The notes under the pieces were generated by a model. The model saw only the letters and a list, made by a program, of their open reading frames with translations, was not told the origin of the DNA and searched no databases. A stretch of 13,069 bases of DNA from VYFG01 sp022827325 (GTDB taxonomy: Bacteria > Pseudomonadota > Gammaproteobacteria > Arenicellales > Poriferihabitantaceae), in contig JAJDTE010000090.1 in assembly GCA_022827325.1 (NCBI GenBank), forward strand, positions 1 through 13,069, given 5' to 3'. Below are positions 6,179 to 13,069 of this stretch, piece by piece (positions within the stretch are counted from its first letter, which is position 1; every line of letters begins with the position of its first letter). The translations under genes were made by a program, and so were the position numbers.

Positions 6179-7585
6179 ATGAATACGCAGAATCCGGGCA
6201 TACGAATACTGGTGGACGCCCTGTCAACCGGCGAGCTGACCGCCACCGCGCTGGTCGGGGATAGATACAACCGGGCGCTTGAAGCCGAGGGCGTGTTCGT
6301 CATGCTCGATGACAGGGCGCCGGACCTGGCGCGGGAGGTCGACCGGCGCCGCGCCGCCGGGCAGGCCGGTCCGCTCGAGGGAATCCCTGTGACGCTCAAG
6401 GATCTTTTCAATGTCCGGGGCCAAAGGACGCTGGCGGGTACCCGGGTACTGCGGGATTCCGCACCGGTCGAATCCGAGGATGCCGCGGTCGTCTCCCATC
6501 TGCGGGCGGCGGGGATGCTCTTCCTCGGGCGGGCCAACATGAGCGAGTTCGCTTTCAGCGGCATGGGGCTGAACCCGCACCACCCGCCGCTTTACTCGGT
6601 ATGGGACCGTGAAACCGGCCGCCTGCCCGGCGGCTCCTCTTCCGGCAGCGCGGTCAGCGTGGCCCTTGGCATCGTGCCCGGCACCCTGGGTTCCGACACC
6701 GCCGGCTCCTGCCGGATTCCCGCGGCGTTCAATGGCATCGTCGGCTTCAAGCCAAGCTTCGGCCGTCTCTCCCTGGAAGGTGTCTACCCGCTTTCCCCCA
6801 CCTCCGATGCCCCCGGCCCCCTGGGCGTGGACGTGGATACCTGTTTCATCCTGGATCACCTGATGTCCGGCGCATTCGACGGGAGCCTGCCGACCCTGGT
6901 GCCCCTTGAACCGGAACGGACGGGGCTGATGGTTCCCGACGGAGCGGCCCTGGCCGGGCTGGATCCCGAGGTGGAGCAGGCGTTTTCCATCGCCGTCAGC
7001 CGGCTGGTGGCGGGCGGGATCACGATCGAGCGCCAGGCGATGCCCGTCATTGACGATTGCATCCGGATGTTTCTCGAACGGCCGGTAGTGCTGTACGAGG
7101 TCTGGCGGGACCATGCGGCAAGACTGGAGAGCCGCGGTGATGAGTACGACCCCTACGTGCGCCAGCGGATGGGCGGCGGGCGCAACGTGAGCCTTGAAGA
7201 CCAGGAAAATCGTTATCGTGAAAAAACAAACCTTGTCAAGTGTTTGAATCAACAATTTAAAGAAAAATCTATTACCGCATTGGTGTATCCCACAGCGGTC
7301 TGCATCCCCCCGGCGGTGTCGGAGACCGGGGATCCGGACAGGATCGGCGATGTCAACATGCGCTGTCTTCGCAACGCCGCGTCGGTGAATTATTTTGACG
7401 GATGCGCCATCAGCCTGCCCTGTCACCGGGACGGCGAAGCCCCGGTGGGGCTGATGCTGGCCATGCCCCACGGCCATGACCGTGAACTGTACCGGCTGGC
7501 GGCGCTGGTCGAAAACCTCCTCCGGCCGGTCCGGACCGGGCAGTACCGGGTCCCGCAGCCGGAGCCGGCAAGACAGTTCAACTGA
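6179..7585 (+). CDS. Amidase-signature family amidase, probable partner of nitrile hydratase
   Basis: A 468-residue cytoplasmic enzyme with the full Ser-cisSer-Lys triad: Lys74 in GIPVTLKD, the cis-Ser153 in LPGGSSSGSA and the nucleophile Ser177 in GSDTAGSCRIPA. The 24-residue spacing between the two serines equals that of fatty acid amide hydrolase. It would hydrolyse an amide to a carboxylic acid and ammonia. Nitrile hydratase alpha starts 111 bp downstream on the same strand, which points to the amide made by that enzyme as the substrate, although this family also contains GatA, allophanate and other hydrolases. The start is firm: an in-frame TAA lies at 6167-6169 and the first ATG after it is 6179. 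A patch at about 7200-7285 (residues 341-369) is strikingly AT-rich inside an otherwise GC-rich gene and encodes a lysine- and asparagine-rich stretch. Confidence 0.92.
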   Translation: MNTQNPGIRILVDALSTGELTATALVGDRYNRALEAEGVFVMLDDRAPDLAREVDRRRAAGQAGPLEGIPVTLKDLFNVRGQRTLAGTRVLRDSAPVESEDAAVVSHLRAAGMLFLGRANMSEFAFSGMGLNPHHPPLYSVWDRETGRLPGGSSSGSAVSVALGIVPGTLGSDTAGSCRIPAAFNGIVGFKPSFGRLSLEGVYPLSPTSDAPGPLGVDVDTCFILDHLMSGAFDGSLPTLVPLEPERTGLMVPDGAALAGLDPEVEQAFSIAVSRLVAGGITIERQAMPVIDDCIRMFLERPVVLYEVWRDHAARLESRGDEYDPYVRQRMGGGRNVSLEDQENRYREKTNLVKCLNQQFKEKSITALVYPTAVCIPPAVSETGDPDRIGDVNMRCLRNAASVNYFDGCAISLPCHRDGEAPVGLMLAMPHGHDRELYRLAALVENLLRPVRTGQYRVPQPEPARQFN

Positions 7586-7696
7586 AAACCGGCGGATTAC
7601 CGGGAGTCCCCTTTGGCTGCCGGCCCGGGGGAATCTGTCGTCCATTTCCGAACTGTGGGAAAATTCCACCCCCCAGCATGCCACGAGCAGAGCGCG

Positions 7697-8317
7697 ATGC
7701 GAGATCACGACCACGAACACGGACATCCCCATCACTCCGCCCCTGCCGGTGATATCGAACAGCGGGTAAGCGACCTTGAGGCACTGCTGCTGGAAAAGGG
7801 GCTCGTGGACGCCCATGCCATGGACCGGCTGGTGGATACCTACACGAACCGGGTGGGACCGGGAAATGGCGCCAGGGTGGTGGCCCGGGCCTGGACCGAT
7901 TCCGCCTACAAGGCGCGCCTCATGGAGGACGCCACAGGCGCCATCCGGGAGATGGGTTACTCGGGCCGCCAGGGAGAGCACATGGTGGTGGTTGAAAACT
8001 CCGACGAGGTGCACAACATGGTGGTCTGCACGCTCTGCTCGTGCTACCCGTGGCCGGTGCTGGGGTTGCCGCCCGCCTGGTACAAGTCCTCCGAGTACCG
8101 GGCGCGGGCGGTGAGTGAGCCAAGGGCGGTGCTGGCGGAGTTCGGGGTCGACCTCGATCCCGGCGTCGAAATCCGCGTGTGGGATTCCACGGCGGAAATC
8201 CGCTACCTCGTGCTGCCGCGCCGGCCCGGGAACACGGAACACCTGTCGGCCGGGGAACTGGCGGCCCTGGTGCACCGTGACGCCATGATCGGGACCGCGC
8301 TCGTGGAGGCGCCCTGA
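7697..8317 (+). CDS. nthA: Nitrile hydratase alpha subunit, cobalt type
   Basis: A 206-residue subunit with the metal-binding claw VCTLCSCYPWP (C111, C114, S115, C116). Threonine in the second place of the claw (CTLCSC) marks the non-corrin cobalt class; iron enzymes have CSLCSC. In the family two of the cysteines are oxidised to sulfinic and sulfenic acid. With the beta subunit it hydrates nitriles to amides. The segment LEKGLVDAHAMDRLVDTY near residues 32-49 and the VVENSDEVHNMVV lead-in are typical. The N-terminus MRDHDHEHGHPHH is very rich in histidine, a feature also seen in other cobalt-type alpha subunits, and may hold metal before insertion. The ATG at 7697 is chosen over an upstream TTG at 7613 because the His-rich start matches the family. 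Its TGA overlaps the beta start (TGATG). Thiocyanate hydrolase gamma shares the claw but has different partners. Confidence 0.95.
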   Translation: MRDHDHEHGHPHHSAPAGDIEQRVSDLEALLLEKGLVDAHAMDRLVDTYTNRVGPGNGARVVARAWTDSAYKARLMEDATGAIREMGYSGRQGEHMVVVENSDEVHNMVVCTLCSCYPWPVLGLPPAWYKSSEYRARAVSEPRAVLAEFGVDLDPGVEIRVWDSTAEIRYLVLPRRPGNTEHLSAGELAALVHRDAMIGTALVEAP

Positions 8318-8976
8318 TGGACGGCGCCCATGATCTCGGCGGGATGCACGGTTTCGGCGCCGTCGACCGCAGCCAGGAGACCCATTTCCCGCAGGACTGG
8401 GAGGAGCGCGTGTTCCGCCTGACCCTGGCCTGCGGAATGCTGGGAAAGTGGAACCTGGACATGTCCCGGTCGGCCCGGGAGCGGATGGAGCCCGCGCATT
8501 ACCTTGCCAGCAGCTATTACGAGCACTGGCTGCACGGGCTCGAATCGCTGCTGGTGGACAAGGGGCTGGTGACCCCCGGGGAGCTGTCGAGCGGCCGTGC
8601 CGGGGAAGGCAGGGTCTTCGATCCCGTTCCCGGGGACCGGGTAGAGGAGATCCTGGAAAGGGGAGGGCCGACGTTGATGGAAGCGCATGCGCCGGGGAAG
8701 TATCGCGCCGGCGACCGGGTTCGAATTGTCAACGAACACCCGCGTCACCATACCCGGATGCCGCGGTATATTCGCGGCCGCGCCGGGGAGGTCGTGTCCT
8801 GCCACGGAGCGCATGTGTTCCCGGATGAGCACGCCACGTCCGGCGAGAGGATTCCCCATCACCTGTACGGGGTCCGCTTCACCGGCGAGGAACTCTGGGG
8901 GGCGGGTTTCGCGGAGGAAGGTGCAGTGGTCTACGTGGATGTCTTCGAGCCCTACATCGCCGGTATCGCCGATTGA
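8317..8976 (+). CDS. nthB: Nitrile hydratase beta subunit
   Basis: A 219-residue protein of usual length. It begins with MDGAHDLGGMHGFG, the hallmark N-terminus of nitrile hydratase beta. An arginine-rich segment SRSARERMEP (about 50-59) lies where family arginines contact the oxidised cysteines of alpha. YYEHWLHGLESLLVDKGLVT matches the central helix region. The C-terminal half (GDRVRI, HTRMPRYIRGRAGEV, LYGVRFTGEELWG, VYVDVFEPYI) is the SH3-like barrel. It forms the heterodimer with the product of the preceding gene and shares the TGATG start/stop overlap with it, as expected for equimolar synthesis. A 73-bp gap follows before the accessory gene. Confidence 0.96.
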   Translation: MDGAHDLGGMHGFGAVDRSQETHFPQDWEERVFRLTLACGMLGKWNLDMSRSARERMEPAHYLASSYYEHWLHGLESLLVDKGLVTPGELSSGRAGEGRVFDPVPGDRVEEILERGGPTLMEAHAPGKYRAGDRVRIVNEHPRHHTRMPRYIRGRAGEVVSCHGAHVFPDEHATSGERIPHHLYGVRFTGEELWGAGFAEEGAVVYVDVFEPYIAGIAD

Positions 8977-9049
8977 AGCGCCTGCGGTACATCCGGCGGA
9001 CCCGGTCGTCCCGGCAGCCGGCCGGCGGACGCAGTCCCGGGCCCGGCCG

Positions 9050-9304
9050 ATGACCGAGCCGCAACCCTCCCGGCCACGGGTGGACGGGGAGCCCGTATTC
9101 GATGCCCCGTGGCAGGCGCGTACATTCGCCATGGCGGTACACCTGCACGAGGCGGGCCTCTTCACCTGGGGGGAATGGTCGGAACGGCTCGCGCGGCAGA
9201 TCGCCGCGCGGGAACGCCGCCGGCCCATCGCCGGAAGCGAGGACTATTACCGGGTATGGCAGGATACCCTGGAGGCGCTGGTCGCGGAACGGGCCGGAAC
9301 ATGA
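9050..9304 (+). CDS. Nitrile hydratase accessory protein (cobalt insertion / activator)
   Basis: An 84-residue protein. VFDAPWQARTFAMAVHLHEAGLFTWGEWSERLARQI followed by DYYRVWQDTLEALVAE matches the small accessory proteins encoded after nitrile hydratase beta. These resemble the N-terminal half of the beta subunit and swap alpha into a complex for cobalt loading and cysteine oxidation. The protein is on the short side for the family. The ATG at 9050 is the only ATG, GTG or TTG I find in frame in the gap after beta. No clear ribosome-binding site precedes it, so the exact start is less sure than the family. Its stop overlaps the HAD gene start (ATGA). Confidence 0.87.
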   Translation: MTEPQPSRPRVDGEPVFDAPWQARTFAMAVHLHEAGLFTWGEWSERLARQIAARERRRPIAGSEDYYRVWQDTLEALVAERAGT

Positions 9305-10002
9305 TCGTGGACGGCCAGGAAATCGAGTGCGTCACGTTCGATCTGGATGACACCCTGTGGCTGTGCTTCCCGGTGATCCTCAAGGCCGAGTCCGTCTTCT
9401 ACGGCTGGCTCGGGAAACACTATCCGCGGATCGCCGAAGCATTCACGATTGAAGGCCTGATCGACCATCGGAGGGACTTTTTCTGCGGACTTCCCGCCCG
9501 GATGGCGCATGATGTCACCTGGCAGCGGATGCGCTGGCTGGAGAAACTGGCGGATGATTTCGCATGCCCGCGCGGGCACCTGGTCCAGGAGGGTTTCGAG
9601 GTCTTCCTCGCGGCACGCAACGATATCGAGCTGTATGACGGCGCCCATGAAATCCTCCGACTCGCCAGCGAGCGATACACCTGCGGCACCATCACCAACG
9701 GCAACGCAGACGTTGCGCGCATCGGCATCGACCACTATTTCGATTTCAGCATCACCGCCTCCGGCGCCGGCGCCGCCAAACCGGATCCGGCGATCTTTCT
9801 CGCCGCCGCCGAGGCCGCGGGCATGCCGCCGGAAAGGATCCTGCACATCGGCGACGATCCCGAGCGCGATATCCGGGGTGCCGCCAATATCCGGATGAAA
9901 ACCCTCTGGATCAACCCGGACGGGAAGCCCTGGGAAGGACCGGGGAGTCCGGACATGGAGCTTCGAAGCATCAATGAACTGGCAGGCCTGCTGGTTCACT
10001 GA
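9301..10002 (+). CDS. HAD-superfamily hydrolase (phosphatase-like)
   Basis: A 233-residue protein with all four HAD motifs: TFDLDDTLW (nucleophile D14, acid D16), the TITNGN strand (T132), AAKPDPAIF (K160) and HIGDDPERD (D185, D186). A helical cap of about 100 residues follows motif I, as in the C1-cap group containing phosphoglycolate phosphatase and YigB. It is expected to remove phosphate from a small cytoplasmic metabolite; the substrate is not readable. It overlaps the accessory gene by four bases, so it is translated with the nitrile hydratase unit, though a role in nitrile metabolism is not established. The ATG at 9301 is chosen because motif I begins near residue 12, as usual. The open frame runs further upstream but only over the accessory gene. 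A 99-bp gap separates it from cobT. Confidence 0.9.
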   Translation: MIVDGQEIECVTFDLDDTLWLCFPVILKAESVFYGWLGKHYPRIAEAFTIEGLIDHRRDFFCGLPARMAHDVTWQRMRWLEKLADDFACPRGHLVQEGFEVFLAARNDIELYDGAHEILRLASERYTCGTITNGNADVARIGIDHYFDFSITASGAGAAKPDPAIFLAAAEAAGMPPERILHIGDDPERDIRGAANIRMKTLWINPDGKPWEGPGSPDMELRSINELAGLLVH

Positions 10003-10101
10003 CGGGTTGCCGGCCGCGATGGATCCGCAACATGGAGGCAGCATGTTCCGGCTCCGGGGACCGGACCCGGAACTACCCGACACCACTTTCCGGATCACGC
10101 C

Positions 10102-11175
10102 ATGAACGAAACGCTTCCCTGGCACCAGCAGGCAACCAGGAAGATCGACCGTGCAGCCGTCGCGCGCGCGGAGGAACGCCAGCGCATGCTGACAAAGCCC
10201 CCGGGTTCCCTGGGAGCGCTGGAGCGCCTCGCGGTACGTGCCTGCGGATGGATGGGGGATGCGCCGGCGGTCAATCGCCCCGCCGTGGCGGTGTTCGCCG
10301 CCGACCATGGCATCGCGGCCGAGGGCGTGTCGGCCTTTCCCCAGGCCGTGACCGGGGAGATGGTGCGGAATTTTTCCGCGGGCGGCGCCGCCATCAGCGT
10401 ACTTGCCGGGTCCCAGGGGGCCATGCTGGAGGTGGTCCACCTGGGGACGGTCAATGATCCGGGTCCGCTGCCCGGCGTGGTCCGGGCGCACATCGCGCCC
10501 GAGACCGCGAACTTTCTCCGCGGCCCCGCCATGACCGGGGACCAGCTGGAGCAGGCGCTGGCGGCGGGAAGAATGACGGTGGAGCGCTTCGTTGGCCGGG
10601 GCGCGGACATTCTCGCCTGCGGCGAGATGGGGATCGGCAACACCACTTCGGCCACGGCCCTGGCCTGCGCCTATCTCGGATTGTCCCCCAGGGACGTGGC
10701 GGGCCCCGGAACCGGCCTGGATGCCGCCGGGGTAGAGGCCAAGGCACTGGTGGTGGCCGGGGCGCTGGAATTTCACCGGGAGGGGCTTGCGGACCCGCTG
10801 TCGGTCCTGCAGCGGGTGGGCGGTTTCGAGATCGCCGCGCTCACCGGCGCCTTCATCGCCGCCGCCCAGGCGGGACTGCCGGTCCTGGTGGACGGGTTCA
10901 TCGCGTCCGCGGCGGCCCTCGCCGCCGTCAGGATCCGGCCATCGTCGGGCGAATGGATGCAGCTTTCCCATCTTTCCGCGGAACCGGGCCATGCACCGCT
11001 CCAGGCGGCGCTCGCGCGGGAAACAGGAAGCCCCCCGCTGCTCGACCTCGGGATGCGGCTGGGCGAGGGCAGCGGTGCCGCACTGGCCATTCCCCTGGTG
11101 AGGCTCGCCCTGGACCTGCACCGGGAGATGGCCACTTTCGCGGAAGCCGGCGTCTCCGGGGCCGACGGTCCATGA
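10102..11175 (+). CDS. cobT: Nicotinate-nucleotide--dimethylbenzimidazole phosphoribosyltransferase
   Basis: A 357-residue protein of normal CobT length. It transfers phosphoribose from nicotinate mononucleotide to the lower-ligand base (often 5,6-dimethylbenzimidazole), giving alpha-ribazole 5'-phosphate for B12. Motifs are KPPGSLGALERLA near residue 33, FAADHGIAAEGVSAFPQ, NFSAGGAAISVLA, the GEMGIGNTTSATAL loop and HLSAEPGHAPL. LGMRLGEGSGAAL holds Glu322, the likely counterpart of the catalytic Glu317 of the Salmonella enzyme. The 99 bases upstream (10003-10101) hold no B12 riboswitch that I can see and no clear ribosome-binding site, so co-transcription with the HAD gene is possible. Its stop overlaps the start of cobC (ATGA). 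Confidence 0.96.
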   Translation: MNETLPWHQQATRKIDRAAVARAEERQRMLTKPPGSLGALERLAVRACGWMGDAPAVNRPAVAVFAADHGIAAEGVSAFPQAVTGEMVRNFSAGGAAISVLAGSQGAMLEVVHLGTVNDPGPLPGVVRAHIAPETANFLRGPAMTGDQLEQALAAGRMTVERFVGRGADILACGEMGIGNTTSATALACAYLGLSPRDVAGPGTGLDAAGVEAKALVVAGALEFHREGLADPLSVLQRVGGFEIAALTGAFIAAAQAGLPVLVDGFIASAAALAAVRIRPSSGEWMQLSHLSAEPGHAPLQAALARETGSPPLLDLGMRLGEGSGAALAIPLVRLALDLHREMATFAEAGVSGADGP

Positions 11176-11795
11176 GTACCACAGGCCATATCGAGCTCCT
11201 CAGGCATGGCCGCACCCTCAACGAGGGGGTCTTCCGGGGCCGGCTGGATGAACCCCTGAGTGACGAGGGGCACGCGCAGATGGCGGCGTCGGTGGACGGG
11301 CACCGGTGGTCCAGGGTCATTGCGTCCCCCCTCAGCCGCTGCCGGCGGTTCGGCGAGCATCTTGCCCGGGAAAGGGGGATCGATCTGGCAATTGACGAGC
11401 GGCTGGCGGAATATGATTTCGGCGATTGGGAGGGCAGGGATATCCAGTCCGTGATGGAATCGGAGGGAGATTCCGTGCAGCGGTTCTTCGCCGATCCCTA
11501 TGCCTTCACGCCGCCCGGCGGCGAGGATTTCCGCCGTTTCAACGAACGGGTGCTGGGCGCCTGGCGGGACCTTTCGGGGAATATCGGCGGCAGCGCCGAT
11601 GAAACCGGTGATAACATCCTGGTCATCACCCACGGCGGGGTCATTCTCAGTATCCTTGCCTCCGTGCTGGATCGGGAGGGACTGCACATGCGAATCGACG
11701 TGCCACATGCCTGCATCAGCCGTATTGCCCGGGCCTGGGAAGACCGGCCCCAGCGCCTGCTGTTCCATGGCGTAGGGCCCATCCGGGATGCCTGA
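11172..11795 (+). CDS. cobC: Histidine phosphatase, probable alpha-ribazole phosphatase
   Basis: A 207-residue protein of the histidine (phosphoglycerate-mutase-like) phosphatase family. ELLRHGRT carries the phosphorylated His12, LAEYDFGDWEGRD is the usual acidic segment and VITHGG carries the second histidine (H154). Many proteins share this fold, but its place between cobT and cobS, with an ATGA overlap to cobT, supports alpha-ribazole-5'-phosphate dephosphorylation in the nucleotide-loop pathway. The ATG at 11172 puts the RHG motif at residues 11-13, as in CobC proteins. An open frame runs further upstream over cobT but is a shadow. Specificity rests on context. Confidence 0.88.
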   Translation: MSTTGHIELLRHGRTLNEGVFRGRLDEPLSDEGHAQMAASVDGHRWSRVIASPLSRCRRFGEHLARERGIDLAIDERLAEYDFGDWEGRDIQSVMESEGDSVQRFFADPYAFTPPGGEDFRRFNERVLGAWRDLSGNIGGSADETGDNILVITHGGVILSILASVLDREGLHMRIDVPHACISRIARAWEDRPQRLLFHGVGPIRDA

Positions 11796-12576
11796 AATGC
11801 GCCCGGATTCACTCCCGCCGGCCCTTGATTCCCTCTGGCGTTCATTCCGGGTGGCCCTGGGTCTCTTGACCCTGCTGCCGGCGGGGGATCTGTCCGGTGC
11901 GACACCTGCGGAAAGAAGGCAGTCGCTGTATCTCCTGCCGTTGATCGGGCTGGTGATCGGGATCCTGCTCTGGTTCGCCTGGTTCATGCTTCCCCGGTCC
12001 CCGTGGCTGGCCGCCATGGTGGTGCTCGTGATCTGGGTGGTGCTGACCGGCGCCCTTCACCTGGATGGCCTGGCCGACAGCATGGATGCATGGATGGGCG
12101 GGCACCGGGACCCGAACCGGACGTTGTACATACTGCGCGATCCCACCTGCGGCCCGATGGCGATCGTGGCCCTGATCCTGGCTCTCGGCCTGAAACTCGT
12201 TTCGCTGGGTACCCTGTTCCAGGCGGACGCGGCGATATTCCTGCCCGCGGTGCCCGTGATCGGCCGCGTCGGCATCATCATCCTGTACGGAACCACACCC
12301 TATGTGCGCCCCGGCGGCCTCGGGGAGGCCCTCCGCCCCGAGGCCCAGGACCGTTACTGGCTGTTTTCAAGCCTGGCGGGCAGCCTGGTGGTGACGGTAT
12401 TGTTCCTCGGCTTCGTCCTGGTGGCGGCGCTGGTCGCGGCGGCGGTGGCGTTTGTCCTGGTCCGCTGGGCCGCCATGGTACGGCTGCGGGGATTTACCGG
12501 TGACGTGGCCGGCGCCATGATCGAGTTGGTGGAGACGGCCGCACTGCTGGTCATCGCCCTGGTTGTCGCCATGTGA
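11788..12576 (+). CDS. cobS: Adenosylcobinamide-GDP ribazoletransferase (cobalamin synthase)
   Basis: A 262-residue integral membrane protein. HLDGLADSMDAW (91-102) is the CobS/CobV signature and MGGHRDPNRTLYILRDPTCGPMA follows it as in the family. Several long hydrophobic segments and a closing hydrophobic helix fit the inner-membrane enzyme. RLRGFTGDVAGAMIELVE near the C-terminus is also typical. It joins alpha-ribazole to adenosylcobinamide-GDP, the last assembly step. The ATG at 11788 overlaps the cobC end by eight bases; an alternative in-frame ATG at 11797, with GGGA upstream, would remove three residues. The cobinamide kinase/guanylyltransferase (CobU/CobP) that supplies the partner substrate is not in the window. 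Confidence 0.95.
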   Translation: MPEMRPDSLPPALDSLWRSFRVALGLLTLLPAGDLSGATPAERRQSLYLLPLIGLVIGILLWFAWFMLPRSPWLAAMVVLVIWVVLTGALHLDGLADSMDAWMGGHRDPNRTLYILRDPTCGPMAIVALILALGLKLVSLGTLFQADAAIFLPAVPVIGRVGIIILYGTTPYVRPGGLGEALRPEAQDRYWLFSSLAGSLVVTVLFLGFVLVAALVAAAVAFVLVRWAAMVRLRGFTGDVAGAMIELVETAALLVIALVVAM

Positions 12577-12584
12577 TCCAGGGA

Positions 12585-12607
12585 AGCCGGCTGTCCGGCA
12601 GCCGGTT
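12585..12607. terminator. Hairpin terminator candidate after cobS
   Basis: CCGGCTG (12587-12593) pairs with CAGCCGG (12599-12605) around a TCCGG loop. One G-T and one A-T pair extend the stem to nine. It stands nine bases after the cobS stop and between converging genes, but no T-run follows on either strand. The rest of the gap to 12681 shows nothing I recognise. Confidence 0.5.
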
Positions 12608-12681
12608 ACCCGAAGCGTGTGTCCCGGTCCGGCGCAGGTCCCGCACCCGGGTCCGCAACCACGCAGGGATGGAATATCGGC

Positions 12682-13069
12682 CTACGATTTCAGCAGCAGG
12701 CCGCCATCGACCGCCACATCAATCCCGGTGATGAAGCCGGCGCCATCGGAGAGCAGGAACATGGCGGTATTGGCCATGTCTTTCGGCGTGCCGAGCCGCC
12801 CGAGCGGAATGTTCCCGGCCACCTGGTTCTGCACCTCCTCGGTATCCCAGCGGGCCTGCATCGGTGTCAGTGACAGTCCCGGGCAAATCACGTTCGACCG
12901 GATGCCGTCTGCCGCAAGCTGCATCGCCAGTGACCGCGAAAAGGCGCTCACCGCCGCCTTTGAGGCCGCATAGGCGTCCTGTGGCACCGGGTCGCCGCGC
13001 ATCCACTGGATGGTCGAGAAGTGCACCATGGCGCCGGCACCGGGTGACGCCTTCATCAGGGGTGTACAG
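12682..13069 (-). CDS. Short-chain dehydrogenase/reductase (SDR), C-terminal part, cut by right edge
   Basis: About 128 C-terminal residues are visible and the frame stays open to the window edge, so the nucleotide-binding N-terminus lies outside. The first ATG inside the window (13056) is internal: the residues before it read on into the LMKAS strand typical of the middle of SDRs. DAYAASKAAVSAFSRSLA carries the catalytic Tyr and Lys (YxxxK), NVICPGLSLTPM is the cofactor-closing segment and FITGIDVAVDGG is the standard C-terminal signature. It would be a cytoplasmic NAD(P)-dependent oxidoreductase; the substrate is unknown. Where most classical SDRs have Ser-Ser before the active-site loop, this one has FSTIQ, so a threonine may take the place of the catalytic serine. 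It converges on cobS and is not part of the B12 unit. Confidence 0.9.
   Translation of the reverse strand, partial: CTPLMKASPGAGAMVHFSTIQWMRGDPVPQDAYAASKAAVSAFSRSLAMQLAADGIRSNVICPGLSLTPMQARWDTEEVQNQVAGNIPLGRLGTPKDMANTAMFLLSDGAGFITGIDVAVDGGLLLKS

Noticed and set aside
7216..7226. A-rich run in the amidase gene as a programmed frameshift site
   Set aside because: The run is not in the phase needed for a -1 slippery heptamer, and the amidase frame continues normally to a full-length C-terminus.
7655..7669. GTGGGAAAATTCCAC as an operator before nitrile hydratase alpha
   Set aside because: Only four-base arms pair at a time and no promoter is evident, so it is not distinguishable from chance.
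6224..8275. 683-codon minus-strand open frame opposite amidase and nitrile hydratase alpha
   Set aside because: No recognisable domain; its translation is rich in His, Arg, Gly and Pro, as expected for the antisense of GC-rich genes.
10003..10101. Possible cobalamin riboswitch before cobT
   Set aside because: The gap is too short for the usual aptamer and I find no B12-box-like sequence.
9247..11121. 624-codon minus-strand open frame opposite the HAD gene and cobT
   Set aside because: It is the antisense of two genes with complete catalytic motifs and shows no domain of its own.

Overview
The window is a GC-rich, densely coded stretch of bacterial chromosome holding fourteen protein genes, two of them cut by the window edges. 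I see no rRNA, tRNA, CRISPR array or transposase. A cobT-cobC-cobS run, an NCS2 purine permease, a cobalt-type nitrile hydratase and a TlpA-like redoxin together suggest a free-living proteobacterium. A gammaproteobacterium fits best, because of the cobT-cobC-cobS order, but this is an inference from gene content and not a taxonomic call.

Layout. (1) Positions 1-2139, minus strand: a tightly overlapped trio of class IV aminotransferase, sulfotransferase-like P-loop protein and endonuclease/exonuclease/phosphatase (EEP) protein, the last running off the left edge. (2) Positions 2140-2459: a divergent control region with two facing TGGTATGAT extended -10 elements, a perfect 11-bp tandem repeat and a 9-bp inverted repeat. 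(3) Positions 2460-3833: a xanthine/urate-type NCS2 permease. (4) Positions 3907-5121, minus strand: a lone Fic-domain protein with an AT-rich promoter, less GC-rich than its surroundings and flanked by an 11-bp direct repeat, so probably acquired. (5) Positions 5492-5962: a small cytoplasmic thioredoxin-fold protein with a CPGC site. (6) Positions 6179-10002: a nitrile-degradation cluster of amidase, nitrile hydratase alpha and beta, nitrile hydratase accessory protein and a HAD phosphatase. (7) Positions 10102-12576: cobT, cobC and cobS, which assemble the lower-ligand side of vitamin B12. (8) Positions 12682 to the right edge, minus strand: the C-terminal part of a short-chain dehydrogenase.

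How the genes work together. Nitrile hydratase would turn a nitrile into an amide and the amidase would turn the amide into acid plus ammonia. The accessory protein is expected to load cobalt into the alpha subunit. The HAD gene overlaps the accessory gene by ATGA, so it is probably part of the unit, but its substrate is unknown. CobT makes alpha-ribazole phosphate, CobC dephosphorylates it and CobS joins alpha-ribazole to adenosylcobinamide-GDP. Both clusters depend on cobalt and sit about 100 bp apart on one strand. The trio at the left is the least understood part of the window and the best candidate for an undescribed pathway.
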